In this document: one piece after another, positions 1-9,023 of the stretch
Layout: every line of letters starts with the position of its first letter
How positions within the stretch are numbered: the first letter of the stretch is position 1
Source of the DNA: Stakelama flava
GTDB lineage: Bacteria; Pseudomonadota; Alphaproteobacteria; Sphingomonadales; Sphingomonadaceae
Direction: 5' to 3'
Assembly (NCBI RefSeq): GCF_019351405.1
Contig: NZ_JAHWZX010000013.1
Coordinates: forward strand, 27,594 to 91,593
Length of the DNA stretch: 64,000 nt
Program-made: the position numbers and the translations under genes
The notes under the pieces: generated by a model
Told to the model about the DNA's origin: nothing
The model's database searches: none
What the model saw: only the letters and a program-made list of their open reading frames with translations

Positions 1-436
1 CGACAGCTGGCAGCGCGTCATGGATATCAACCTGAACGGCCTGTTCTACTGCAACCGCGCGGTGATCCCCCACATGCTGGAAAACGGCTATGGCCGGATC
101 GTCAACGTGTCATCGGTTGCGGGCAAGGAGGGCAATCCCAATGCCAGCGCGTATTCCGCGTCAAAGGCGGGGGTTATCGGCTTCACCAAATCGCTGGGCA
201 AGGAACTGGCGACCAAGGGGGTCATCGCGAACTGCGTGACACCGGCGACGTTCGAAAGCCCAATCCTGAAACAGCTTCCTGAAAGCCAGGTCGATTACAT
301 GCGATCCAAGATCCCGATGGGGCGGCTGGGCGAAGTGGATGAGAATGCAGCGATGATCTGCTTCATGGCGAGCGAGGAGTGCAGCTTCACAACCGCTTCG
401 ACATTCGACACTTCGGGCGGGCGGACCACTTTCTGA
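1..436 (+). CDS. SDR-family NAD(P)-dependent oxidoreductase, 3' part
   Basis: The reading frame is open from the window edge, so this is the C-terminal 144 residues of a short-chain dehydrogenase (usual length about 250). The active-site YxxxK motif is visible as YSASK, preceded by a catalytic-serine strand (NVSSVAG). The sequence ends in a plausible C-terminal dimerisation region. The stop overlaps the start of the next gene (TGATG), so the two are translationally coupled. With a lactonase and a rhamnose symporter downstream, the likely role is oxidation of L-rhamnose, L-fucose or a keto-deoxy sugar acid in a non-phosphorylated pathway. The exact substrate is inference. The Rossmann glycine motif lies outside the window. 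Confidence 0.9.
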   Translation, partial: DSWQRVMDINLNGLFYCNRAVIPHMLENGYGRIVNVSSVAGKEGNPNASAYSASKAGVIGFTKSLGKELATKGVIANCVTPATFESPILKQLPESQVDYMRSKIPMGRLGEVDENAAMICFMASEECSFTTASTFDTSGGRTTF

Positions 437-1338
437 TGGTCCGGCCGGCGCGCTTCGTCGATAGCCATGTGCATTTATGGGATCTGGCGCGCCTGTCCTA
501 TCCCTGGCTTACCCCGCCCTTTTCAGACGACGGGCCCAATGGCAGCGTCGAAGCGATCGCGAAGGGTTACCGCCTCGCCGACTATCTGAACGATGCCGAT
601 GGCTGGAACGTGAGCGGTATCGTCCATGTCGAGGCGGGTGCCGATCCGGCCGATGCGCTGGCTGAAACCCAGCAGCTACAGGCGCTGGCCGATACACGAT
701 CGCTGCCGATCGCAATCGTTGCATACGCCGCGCTCGACGATCCCGACCTCGCCGCAAAGCTCGCCGCCCATGCAGCGCATCGATCGGTCCGCGGCATTCG
801 CCACATCGTGAACTGGCACCACGATCCCCATCGAACCTATTGCGCGCGCGACGTGACGGGGGACACGGCATGGCAGCGTGGATTCACCCTTCTTGCGGAA
901 CAGCAGCTATCGTTCGATCTGCAGTGCTATCCTGGCCAGATGCCGGGCATCGCGCAGCTTGCAGAACGAAACCCGCAGGTTCCGATAATCGTGAACCATA
1001 TGGGGATGCCGGTACCGGATGATCCAAATGGGCTGGCGCAGTGGCGAACGGGAATGCGCGCGCTTGCCGCACTTCCGCAAAGCGCGGTGAAGATTTCGGG
1101 CATGGGCTTTGCCTATCGCCCCTGGTCGGTCGAGCAGGTTCGTCCGCTCGTGCTGGAGACAATCGAGATGTTCGGCATAGACCGCTGCATGTTCGCCAGC
1201 AATTTTCCGACCGACAACCTGTTCGGCAGTTTCGATCGGCATCTGTCCGCCTATGACGAAATTACCGCTGACTTTACCATCGCGAAACGCGACCTGCTGT
1301 TCGCAGCCAATGCGGAGCGCATCTACCGAATCAAATAA
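436..1338 (+). CDS. Amidohydrolase-family sugar lactonase (L-rhamnono/L-fucono-lactonase type)
   Basis: This 300-residue protein belongs to the amidohydrolase_2 (TIM-barrel metal hydrolase) group. It begins with the metal-binding VDSHVHLWD strand. Later motifs are RGIRHIVNWH, IVNHMGMP and a C-terminal MFASNFPTDN, where the conserved Asp-type metal ligand is expected. Family members hydrolyse L-fucono- or L-rhamnono-1,4/1,5-lactones. I start it at 436 because this ATG overlaps the SDR stop; an in-frame ATG at 379 would run deep into the preceding gene. Placed between an SDR and RhaT, it fits step two of oxidative deoxy-sugar breakdown. Lactone specificity cannot be read from sequence. Confidence 0.85.
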   Translation: MVRPARFVDSHVHLWDLARLSYPWLTPPFSDDGPNGSVEAIAKGYRLADYLNDADGWNVSGIVHVEAGADPADALAETQQLQALADTRSLPIAIVAYAALDDPDLAAKLAAHAAHRSVRGIRHIVNWHHDPHRTYCARDVTGDTAWQRGFTLLAEQQLSFDLQCYPGQMPGIAQLAERNPQVPIIVNHMGMPVPDDPNGLAQWRTGMRALAALPQSAVKISGMGFAYRPWSVEQVRPLVLETIEMFGIDRCMFASNFPTDNLFGSFDRHLSAYDEITADFTIAKRDLLFAANAERIYRIK

Positions 1339-1387
1339 AAGCGGCGACAACAAAACAATCTGCACCGCCGCAGGAGAGGAAATAGCA

Positions 1388-2494
1388 ATGTTCAACCCGC
1401 TTTTAGGCGTGGTTTTCCACTGGATCGGCGGACTTGCCTCGGCAAGTTTCTACGTGCCCTATCGCGGGGTGCGCCGCTGGTCATGGGAGGTTTTCTGGAT
1501 CATCGGCGGCCTGTTCAGCTGGATCATCGCGCCATGGCTTTTCGCGTTGATCCAGACGAACGACCTGTTCGGCGTGCTCGCCGCCACACCCGGCCGCACC
1601 TGGTTCTGGTGCGTGGTTTTTGGGCTGTTATGGGGCACAGGCGGGCTGACCTTCGGGCTTACCATTCGCTATCTTGGCATTTCGCTCGGCACGTCGGTGG
1701 CACTTGGCCTGACCGCGGCGTTCGGCACCCTGATTCCGCCGATCGTCAGCGGCGAATTCTTCACCTCGCTGCTTCCTTCCACCGGCGGGCAGATCGTACT
1801 GGCGGGCGTGCTGGTCGCGCTCGCGGGGATCGCCGTTATCGGCTTTGCCGGCCGCGCGAAGGAGAGACATCAGGCCGATGGGCGCGCACCGGGAAGCACC
1901 GCGCACGATTTCAAGCGCGGCATGGCCGTGGCGGTGTTTTCGGGAATAATGTCGGCCTGCTTCGCCTATGGCTTGGCTGCCGGCGAACCCATTCGACAAG
2001 CTACCCTGACTGCCGGCACCGATCCGTTGATGCAGGGGTTGCCGGTATTGTGCGTGGTGCTGCTGGGCGGCTTTGCGACAAATGCGTTATGGTGCGCCTA
2101 TCTGATCGCAAAGAACCGTAGCGCCGCGCAGTTCGTCGGTGCCGCCTCCACGCACGCGGCGACAGATGGAGGACCAACCGTTTACGGCGAACGCTTTGGA
2201 CGCAGCCCCTTGTTACGCAATTATCTGCTTTCCGCGCTTGGCGGGACAGTGTGGTATTTCCAGTTCTTCTTTTACACCATGGGTGAAAGCCAGATGGGCC
2301 GGTACGGCTTTTCCAGCTGGACCATCCATATGGCGAGCATCATCATTTTCGCCTCGCTTTGGGGCATCGGTCTCAACGAATGGCGCGGTTCGGGTGGCCG
2401 TGCGAAGGCGTTGCTCACCATAGGGCTCGCTATCCTGATCGGTTCCACCGTCGTCATCGGATGGGGCAACGCGATTTCTTCCGGCTCCATGTGA
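1388..2494 (+). CDS. rhaT: L-rhamnose/proton symporter RhaT
   Basis: This 368-residue integral membrane protein has about ten hydrophobic segments and resembles E. coli RhaT throughout. Shared features are an N-terminal FHWIGGLASASFYVPY segment, RRWSWE, the SWIIAPW segment, GLTIRYLGISLG, GVLVALAGIAVIG and WYFQFFFY near the C-terminus. It should import L-rhamnose with protons across the inner membrane. The ATG at 1388 has a strong AGGAGAGGAAA ribosome-binding site, so I prefer it to the ATG at 1253 inside the lactonase gene. It forms one transcription unit with the two upstream genes. Downstream sequence is decayed, so the operon probably once continued into a rhamnosidase gene. Confidence 0.93.
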   Translation: MFNPLLGVVFHWIGGLASASFYVPYRGVRRWSWEVFWIIGGLFSWIIAPWLFALIQTNDLFGVLAATPGRTWFWCVVFGLLWGTGGLTFGLTIRYLGISLGTSVALGLTAAFGTLIPPIVSGEFFTSLLPSTGGQIVLAGVLVALAGIAVIGFAGRAKERHQADGRAPGSTAHDFKRGMAVAVFSGIMSACFAYGLAAGEPIRQATLTAGTDPLMQGLPVLCVVLLGGFATNALWCAYLIAKNRSAAQFVGAASTHAATDGGPTVYGERFGRSPLLRNYLLSALGGTVWYFQFFFYTMGESQMGRYGFSSWTIHMASIIIFASLWGIGLNEWRGSGGRAKALLTIGLAILIGSTVVIGWGNAISSGSM

Positions 2495-2507
2495 CACGCC
2501 CGCTGCG

Positions 2508-3180
2508 CGGTAGCGCGAGGCACGTTCGCGACAGCGAAGAACATCATCCAGCCCTGGACGCTGTGGCAGCGTTATGGTGACACCGGCATCATCGATGCGA
2601 ACTGGCAGGCAATGACCGCGTGGATAGATTTCGTCGCGCAACAATCTCGACCATATCTGGCGCAACGATCGCGGGCGAGGCGATCGGCGGCGCCTATGCA
2701 GAAGCCTCTGTGCGACCTGACGGGGTTACCAGCAATGGCAGCCAAACCAGTCAGGTGCTGTCGCTGTATTTCGGACTGGTACCGCAGGCGCTGCGCGCCA
2801 AGGCGGCGGCGGTGCTGGCTGACGATATCCGGCGGCGCGGCACGAAATTATCTACCGGCTTCCTTGGCACCCTCTATCTGCTCGACACCTGGGCCGACAC
2901 TGGCTGGACCGACGAAGTCACCGGCCTGTTGCTGCAACGGGCTATCCCTCCTGGGGCTATATGCCCGCGCACGGTGCGAGCATGATCTGAGAACGCTGGA
3001 ACGGCGATGCCGGCGATGTGTCGATGTATCGATGAACAGCTATAACCATTATGCGCTCGGCGCGGTGGTGGGTTTCCACTATAGCCGCCTGGCCGGAATC
3101 GCTCCGCGCGCGCCGGGCTTCCGCCGCATTGCCGTGCGCCCCCTGTACATCCCGGATATCGGCAATTCGCAAGCCCTCGG
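2508..3180 (+). pseudogene. Remnant of GH78 alpha-L-rhamnosidase
   Basis: No intact frame exists, but fragments in two or three frames line up in order with the catalytic and C-terminal part of GH78 rhamnosidases. The first (about 2512-2660) reads PWTLWQRYGDTGIIDANW. Next come QTSQVLSLYFGLVP and LSTGFLGTLYLLD (about 2740-2890). Last is MNSYNHYALGAVVGFHY followed by PGFRRIAVRP (about 3030-3150). At least two frameshifts and a stop near 2985 break the gene, and the N-terminal half is missing. It follows rhaT directly, which fits a former rhamnoside-degradation operon. Confidence 0.75.
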
Positions 3181-3185
3181 CGCGA

Positions 3186-3470
3186 CCCAAGCACCACGCC
3201 CAGGATCCGGACGCCATTGAAGCCTTCAAAAAGGGGGCTTCGCCGCCGAGCTGGACAAGGTCAGAACGTCCCTCCAGCGCGGCACACCGATAGAAATCTG
3301 GTTTCAGGACGAGGCGCGGATCGGCAGAAGAACAAGATCACGCGGCGATGGGCGAAGCGAGGGACGCGCCCGTCGGCGCCGCACGACCAGCGCACCAAGT
3401 CCGCCTGCATCTTCGGTGCGATCTGCCCGCAGTGGGGATGGGTGCTGGGCGCCTAGGTCATCGCCTATGC
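3186..3470 (+). mobile_element. IS630-family transposase remnant
   Basis: Frames on the plus strand carry pieces of an IS630-type DDE transposase: a QDPDAIEAFKKG segment, then GFAAEL and RTSLQRGTPIEIWFQDEARIG containing the catalytic DEARIG motif. After a frameshift the sequence continues NKITRRWAKRGTRP and FGAICP. Both termini are missing, and the frame changes twice (near 3232 and 3330). I cannot find terminal inverted repeats. Its position between glycosidase fragments suggests it took part in the breakdown of this locus. Confidence 0.7.
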
Positions 3471-3605
3471 GGTGGTCGAGGTGCCGCCAGTCGCGTTGGG
3501 CTATCGCCGCGAATTGACGCGGATCATCGTCTGGTGGTCTTTCTTCACAGCGATCACCGCTACCTGCCGACATTTCTGGCAGCTAGGCGCCCCATGCGAA
3601 CTGTT
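3471..3605 (+). pseudogene. Fragment of an MFS sugar-acid/anion transporter
   Basis: A short plus-strand frame reads IAYAVVEVPP, then LGYRRELTRIIVWWSFFTAITA. This resembles the segment between helices 2 and 3 of MFS hexuronate/galactonate-type carriers (YALFEVPSG...G.RR.LTRIV.WWS.FTA). A short gap deletes part of the motif, and no flanking transporter sequence follows. It is a relic, assigned on this motif alone. Confidence 0.4.
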
Positions 3606-3607
3606 GC

Positions 3608-4323
3608 AGTTCGAGGAATTTTCAGGCGTTTTCCAGCGCCATCCGGTATTTCGAATCGCCCAGGTTTAAAAAGACCTGTCCGCCCGAACTGACCGCAATC
3701 GAGTGACTATAGGCATGTTGGACGGCAGAACGTCCTTCCCAGCCGCCAGCGGATCGAACCATTCGGGGACGAGGAGATATTGCACCGCCACGGCGCGATA
3801 TTTGTCGTCGCCCATAATGTCCGCGACATGGAACAGGTTTTCAGAAATGACATAGGGCAGATGCTTCTTGCCGATCCGGTCCCTCAATACGGGCGAGATA
3901 TAAGGGCAAGCTTGTCGATGACTTGCGGCAGCAGCGTTGATCACCGGTCGCCGCACAAAGCCGCGACAGGCCGGACACATATCGGCCGAAGGTCAGGCTG
4001 GGAACGAACCCGTCGGCATTATACAAGCCCCCCATGTCCGGCCCAGCGCAGGCGAACCGGCGTGCTGCGAAACACCTTGAAAAGCTGGTCATGTCCAGTG
4101 CCAGATAATGCGCGTGGATCGCGTCGAACTGCCGCTTGATCGGCCCGCCGGTAAGCGTGACCGCGCCATAGGGAAATTCACGATACACCTCGCGTCCCTT
4201 GGCAACAGCCGCAAGCGCGTCCGGCGCGATTCCCATGCCCGCCACGCCAGCGACGCAGGCGGTGCAGCCCAGAAAGGCGCGCCGCGAAAGCCCCGCGCGA
4301 TCAGTGTCATGACGATGGTGCAT
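3608..4323 (-). pseudogene. Truncated, frameshifted DUF1680 (GH127-like beta-L-arabinofuranosidase)
   Basis: The minus-strand start at 4323 has a good ribosome-binding site (GGGGAGAGACC) and a twin-arginine signal (LSRRAFLG followed by a hydrophobic stretch to DALAA). DUF1680/GH127-like blocks follow: GPIKRQFDAIHAHYLALD, DGFVPSLTFGRYVSGLS.L.AATGDQR, then in other frames SENLFHVADIMGDDKYR, PLAAGKDVLPSN and HAYSHSIAVSSGGQVFLNLG. At least three frameshifts break it (one near 4060, one near 3920 and one near 3705). The frame ends around 3610, well short of the usual 600 or more residues. The family removes beta-linked L-arabinofuranose from plant glycans. It is divergent from the GH42 gene. Confidence 0.7.
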
Positions 4324-4416
4324 CTTGGTCTCTCCCCTTACGGCGTGCATATTCACTCGCAGTTGCCGTCCGGTAGTTTTACCCATATCATAATACTAAT
4401 TAAAGATGGGAGAGTT

Positions 4417-6513
4417 ATGGCGATGCGGCTTTGGAGAGCATTTCTCGCGACAGCGACGGTACTGGCCAGTGGGGCACCGGCGGCTATGGCGCAAAGCAGT
4501 GTCACCCCCATGCCCGCGCGAGCGACTCGCTTTGCCGATAAGCCCGCAATTGCATTCGGGACCGCATGGTACCCCGAACAATGGCCCGAAAGTCGCTGGG
4601 ACGCGGATCTTGCGTGGATGAAAGAGGCGGGGTTCAACACCGTGCGGATCGCGGAATTCGCGTGGAGTACTATGGAACCGCGCGAAGGCGAATTTCATTT
4701 TGAATGGCTCGACCGTGCCATTGCCGCTGCACGGCGCCACGGCATCATGGTGGTACTGGGAACGCCGACCGCCGCACCGCCGGCCTGGCTGACTCAGAAA
4801 TATCCCGATGTTCTGCGCGTGGACGAAGACGGAACACGAGCGACCCATGGCGGACGTCGCCAGTTTTCCTTCGCCAGCCAACGCTATCGTGACTTTGCCC
4901 GGCGTATCGCGACCAAAATGGCGCAACGCTATGGCAACAATCCCGATATAGTCGGGTGGCAGATCGATAACGAGATCGGGCCGCCGTCGTTTGGCAAGGA
5001 AGCAATCTCGCGTTGGCATGCCTTCTTGAAGGAACGCTATGGTTCGATCGACAATCTGAACCAGCGCTGGGCCACCGAATATTGGAGCCAGCACTACAAC
5101 GATTTCGATCAGATACCGCTGCACGCCACGGGACAGCAAAACCCGGCGCTATTGCTCGATTTCAAACATTTCACCACGGCAACCTGGACCGACTATGTCA
5201 TGAACCAGGCCAGCGCGATCCGCGCCCATGCCGATCCGCGCCAGTTCATTACCACCAACACCATGTTCTGGAATGGCGGCTTCGATCATTTCAAGCTGCA
5301 CCGCGGCCTCGATCTTGCCGCCTGGGACAATTATATTCAGGACGCCGATCCCGATTGGGTCGCCAACGGCGCCGATCACGATCTGGTCCGCGGGTACAAG
5401 CAACGCAATTTCTGGCTGATGGAAACACAGGCGGGGCGTGTCGACTGGGTGCCGGTCAACCGCGCGCTGAAACCCGGACAGGTTCGCGAAATGGGGTGGC
5501 AGGCGATCGCGCACGGCGCCGATGCGATCCTGTATTGGGAATTGCGACCGGCACGTAACGGCCAGGAAACCTATTACGGCACGGTCCTCGGACAGGACGG
5601 CACGCCCGCCCCGATCTTTGACGAGATTGCGAAGCTGGGGAGCGAAATACGCAAGGCGTCCGATGCGCTGGCCGACACCAATCCGGTGTATCGGATGGCG
5701 ATGCTGTTTTCCTATGACAGCCGCTGGGCGATCGACCTCCAGCGACTACACAAGGATTTTGATCCGATTGACGAATTCACCGATTTCTACCGCCCTTTTC
5801 GGAACGGATCGCAGGGCGTGGCGGTGCTGTCGCCCAGCGCTGACCTGTCCGCCTATCCCCTGGTTGTCGCTCCGGCGTTGAACGTGATGACGCAGGAAGA
5901 GGCGGACCATCTGTCGGCCTATGTTCGCGCTGGTGGCAATCTGGTGCTCGGGCCACGGTCGGGGATGAAGGACGATGCCGACGCCCTGTGGCCCGAACGC
6001 CAGCCCGGCCCCTTGCAGCCGCTGCTCGGTGCACGGGTCGAGCAGTTCTACGCACTCGATGAACCGGTGCAGCTCGCAGGGGATTTCGGCGAGGGTGAGG
6101 CGTCGATCTGGGCCGAATGGCTCAAGCCTCAGTCAAAGGACGTCCGCATTCGCGCCCGGTACGCCGATCCCGGCGGCTGGCTGGACGGCAAGCCGGCGAT
6201 CGTCTCCCGCAAGGTCGGCAAAGGCAGCATCACCTATATCGGCGCGTGGCTGGAACCCGCTGCAATGCGCGATGTGGCGCAACAACTGATGGATGACGCC
6301 GGGGTCCGACCAATGATTCCCAATGTGCCCGAAGGCGTGGAGATCGGCGAGCGCTCTGGTGCGGGCAAACATATCCTGATCGCGATTAACCACGGCGATT
6401 CGCCGAAACCGGTGGCAATTCCCGCCAATGCCCTACCAGTCGCTGGCGAGGTCGCGAACGACATGCTCAGGGGCCATGGCGTAGCGGTGTTTCGGGTTCC
6501 CGCAGGCAATTAG
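4417..6513 (+). CDS. GH42-family beta-galactosidase, exported
   Basis: A 698-residue secreted enzyme. Residues 1-25 form a signal peptide ending AMAQ. The GH42 barrel starts at GTAWYPEQW (about 48-56). The acid/base Glu is E186 in WQIDNEIG and the nucleophile is E336 in FWLMETQAG. The trimerisation and C-terminal beta domains follow from about residue 415. Family members release beta-D-galactose, and some release alpha-L-arabinopyranose, from galactans and arabinogalactan side chains. The ATG at 4417 follows GGGAGAG and is preferred to the in-frame ATG at 4108, which would antisense the pseudogene. An SGNH esterase starts 41 bases downstream in the same direction, probably as an operon. Exact linkage specificity is unknown. 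Confidence 0.93.
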   Translation: MAMRLWRAFLATATVLASGAPAAMAQSSVTPMPARATRFADKPAIAFGTAWYPEQWPESRWDADLAWMKEAGFNTVRIAEFAWSTMEPREGEFHFEWLDRAIAAARRHGIMVVLGTPTAAPPAWLTQKYPDVLRVDEDGTRATHGGRRQFSFASQRYRDFARRIATKMAQRYGNNPDIVGWQIDNEIGPPSFGKEAISRWHAFLKERYGSIDNLNQRWATEYWSQHYNDFDQIPLHATGQQNPALLLDFKHFTTATWTDYVMNQASAIRAHADPRQFITTNTMFWNGGFDHFKLHRGLDLAAWDNYIQDADPDWVANGADHDLVRGYKQRNFWLMETQAGRVDWVPVNRALKPGQVREMGWQAIAHGADAILYWELRPARNGQETYYGTVLGQDGTPAPIFDEIAKLGSEIRKASDALADTNPVYRMAMLFSYDSRWAIDLQRLHKDFDPIDEFTDFYRPFRNGSQGVAVLSPSADLSAYPLVVAPALNVMTQEEADHLSAYVRAGGNLVLGPRSGMKDDADALWPERQPGPLQPLLGARVEQFYALDEPVQLAGDFGEGEASIWAEWLKPQSKDVRIRARYADPGGWLDGKPAIVSRKVGKGSITYIGAWLEPAAMRDVAQQLMDDAGVRPMIPNVPEGVEIGERSGAGKHILIAINHGDSPKPVAIPANALPVAGEVANDMLRGHGVAVFRVPAGN

Positions 6514-6554
6514 CGCCGGAAACAGCACAGAAAATACAAAAGGGAGATTGGATC

Positions 6555-7793
6555 ATGCAATATCGACGGATTGGGGTTTCGCTGCTCGCGCTTATGTGGC
6601 TCGGCGCACCGCCGGCCACGGCACAGGACGCCCCCATATCCGCGCCGGAATGGATCGCAGCATGGGAGGCGCCGCCGATCGGTTTCGAACCGAAAATCCA
6701 GAAGGCGCTCGGCCGCCCCTATCGCAACGAAACCGCGCGTCAGATGGTGCGCGCCTCCATCGCGGGACACAAACTTCGGCTGCGGCTTTCGAACGAGCTG
6801 TCCGACGAAGATATCACGATCGGGGCCGCATCGATCGCGCGCGTCGATGGACAGGGCAATGTCGTTCCCGACACCCTGCAAATACTGACCTTTGACGGTG
6901 CCAAGGCCGTCCGCATCGCACCCCATGCACCGATGCTGACCGATGCCGTCTCGCTTTCGGCAAAGGCCGGTGAATGGTTCGCGGTCAGCATCTATTATCC
7001 CCAATCGGCCGCACCGCCTACGCATGCCCAAATGCTCGACGTGATTCCCGGTGATGCGACGATGACCGCCCGCCCCGCCGATGCGAAGCGGGTGCGCGGT
7101 CCGGGTATCGTTTCCGAACTGGATGTATCGGGCACGTCGAAAACGCGCGTGCTGGTCGCGTTCGGAGATTCGATCACTGAAGGCGCTGGAACCGACGCCG
7201 CCGACGCGATGAGCTGGCCCGACCAGCTTGGCCGGATGCTGGGCAACGATACCGCAGCAAAATGCTGGGCCGTCGTCAACGCCGGGATCAGCGGCAATCG
7301 AATCCTGCGCGATGGGCGCGGCCCAAATGCGCTTTCACGCTTCGACCGGGACGTACTGTCGGTGCCGGGGGTCAGCCATGTCGCCTTGTTGGAAGGAATC
7401 AACGACATCGGCGGAGTGAAGGACGATCCCGCCCAAGGCGATCCGGTCACCGCCGCAAAGCTGATCAACACTTATCGCCAGTTCATCGCGCGCGCCCATG
7501 CGCGCGGCATAAAGGTCATCATCGGCACGATACTGCCCTATGAAGGCGCGGCATATGGCAGCCAGCGGGGCGAGCAGGTTCGTGAAGAAGTGAACCAGTG
7601 GGTTCGCAGCCATCGCGACCAGTTCGACGGCATGATCGATTTCGATAGCGCGATGGCCGAACCAGGCAAGCCGACCGTCATGCGGCTCGCCGAACAGATT
7701 GGCGATCACCTCCACCCTAATGCCGAAGGCTATGGCCGTATGGCGCGCACCGCCATGCCCGTGGTGACGCAGGAGGGCTGTCCGGCGGGATGA
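6555..7793 (+). CDS. Secreted SGNH/GDSL esterase
   Basis: A 412-residue protein with signal peptide 1-24 (ending ATAQ). About 170 residues of beta-rich sequence precede the SGNH hydrolase domain. The catalytic blocks are visible: GDSITEG with Ser206, NAGISGNR, GINDIG, and DHLHPN with Asp384 and His387. Enzymes of this type deacetylate pectin or other plant glycans, but the family also includes lipases. The glycosidase context favours a carbohydrate esterase, possibly acting on rhamnogalacturonan. The start has a GGGAGATTGG ribosome-binding site. It is co-transcribed with the GH42 gene and converges on the next gene, with 18 bases between. Confidence 0.88.
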   Translation: MQYRRIGVSLLALMWLGAPPATAQDAPISAPEWIAAWEAPPIGFEPKIQKALGRPYRNETARQMVRASIAGHKLRLRLSNELSDEDITIGAASIARVDGQGNVVPDTLQILTFDGAKAVRIAPHAPMLTDAVSLSAKAGEWFAVSIYYPQSAAPPTHAQMLDVIPGDATMTARPADAKRVRGPGIVSELDVSGTSKTRVLVAFGDSITEGAGTDAADAMSWPDQLGRMLGNDTAAKCWAVVNAGISGNRILRDGRGPNALSRFDRDVLSVPGVSHVALLEGINDIGGVKDDPAQGDPVTAAKLINTYRQFIARAHARGIKVIIGTILPYEGAAYGSQRGEQVREEVNQWVRSHRDQFDGMIDFDSAMAEPGKPTVMRLAEQIGDHLHPNAEGYGRMARTAMPVVTQEGCPAG

Positions 7794-7811
7794 CGCCGGG
7801 CGGCGCCCCTT

Positions 7812-8900
7812 TTACCAAGGTTTCGACCGGGCCACGGTGATACCACGAAGATCGTTCGGATATTTCCCGCTGACGCCAGTGTAGAAATGGTAAAGCACCC
7901 CATCATGATGGACGAGCGAGGGCTTGTGCGCGAAATGCTCGTCAATGCTGCCCGGAGCGCCGATGTCAATCAGTGGTCCTGGCACCTTGTCGAAGTGATA
8001 GGGGGCATTGCCGAGTGAGAGATATTCACGGCACTTACCGTCTTTTGCGCGACCGAAGTAGAAAAGCGACCATTCCCCGTTATGGGTATAGACCACCGGG
8101 TCGCTCGCGAACCACGAATCGCCCGAGCCGCCGGGTTCTCCGTTGCGAATGATCGGGTTGCCCGCATAGCGCGTCCAGCTTTTCAGGTCCTTCGACATGG
8201 CCAGCCCCGTCTGCTCCTTCCAGGGATTTCCCGTCGTTTTGGCGTTGTAGTAGAGCAGATAGGTGTCGCCATTCTTGACGATATACGGCTTGTACAAACC
8301 TCCGCGTTCCCAGTCGGCACCGTCTTCGGCGCGCAAAATGGGGTCGGTACGTTCCCAGTTCACCAGGTCCTCGCTCCAGGCAAGGCCGATCACGGCGGAG
8401 CCCTGCTCATAACCCGGATTGGGATAGGCGTGCCACGCCGCCAGATAGCGACCATCGACCTTGATCAGCCGCCCGGGCGAATACAGCTCATTCTCGCGAA
8501 GGATCGATGCGCAGGAGATATTGTAACGGGTGATCGGATCGTCGGGATCGCGAGCCAGCATGATGCCTGCGCGTTTCCAATTGATCAGATCTTCCGAAAC
8601 CGCGCGGCCCGTCTGATAGCCGGTGCCGTCCCATCCCGTGTACAGCAGGTTGAACTGCCCATCATGGTAGAACACGAACGGACAATCGACCGCCTTCTCG
8701 TCAAAGGCACCCGCTTCATACGACCCTTCAAGGACCAGCTTGCCATATTTATAAGGCGTTTCGTAAGGAGCGGCGGGATCGGCGCTTCCACCCGATGCCA
8801 CCGCGCCACGCATGCAACCGGCGACCAACGCCGCACCGCCAGCCATCGCCGAGCCCAAAACGAAGCGCCGCCGCGACTGCTGCAGGTTCGATATAGCCAT
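7812..8900 (-). CDS. Five-bladed beta-propeller glycosidase-like lipoprotein (GH43/GH32 fold)
   Basis: A 362-residue protein. The N-terminus combines an RRR stretch with a hydrophobic segment and a lipobox ending LVAGC, so it is probably a lipoprotein. The rest repeats propeller strands typical of GH43/GH32/GH117-like enzymes: DCPFVFYHDGQFNLLYTGWDG, GRAVSEDLINWKRAG, GLAWSEDLVNWERTDP, GLAMSKDLKSWTRY and ASDPVVYTHNGEWSLFYFG. The first Asp (D of DCPFVF) could be the nucleophile-type acidic residue. Start 8900 has GGGGAGGACAT in front. An upstream in-frame ATG at 8999 lacks this. It sits near the FadR-type regulator gene, and both are minus strand. Substrate not determinable. Confidence 0.75.
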   Translation of the reverse strand: MAISNLQQSRRRFVLGSAMAGGAALVAGCMRGAVASGGSADPAAPYETPYKYGKLVLEGSYEAGAFDEKAVDCPFVFYHDGQFNLLYTGWDGTGYQTGRAVSEDLINWKRAGIMLARDPDDPITRYNISCASILRENELYSPGRLIKVDGRYLAAWHAYPNPGYEQGSAVIGLAWSEDLVNWERTDPILRAEDGADWERGGLYKPYIVKNGDTYLLYYNAKTTGNPWKEQTGLAMSKDLKSWTRYAGNPIIRNGEPGGSGDSWFASDPVVYTHNGEWSLFYFGRAKDGKCREYLSLGNAPYHFDKVPGPLIDIGAPGSIDEHFAHKPSLVHHDGVLYHFYTGVSGKYPNDLRGITVARSKPW

Positions 8901-9023
8901 TATGTCCTCCCCAATACGTCTTTCAGGCACCCGCGGGGCCGTTCCCGCGGTTAAGGTCGATAAGGGGAACTGGTATCGACGGGCACGCTTTGCCTGCATT
9001 ACCCGATCCGTGGCCGCCCGGCC

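Noticed and set aside
4380..4410. AT-rich ACTAAT motif shared with the region before the 12644 receptor start, as an operator of the FadR-type regulator
   Set aside because: The two copies match over only about seven bases and lack a common symmetric structure, so chance is a good explanation.
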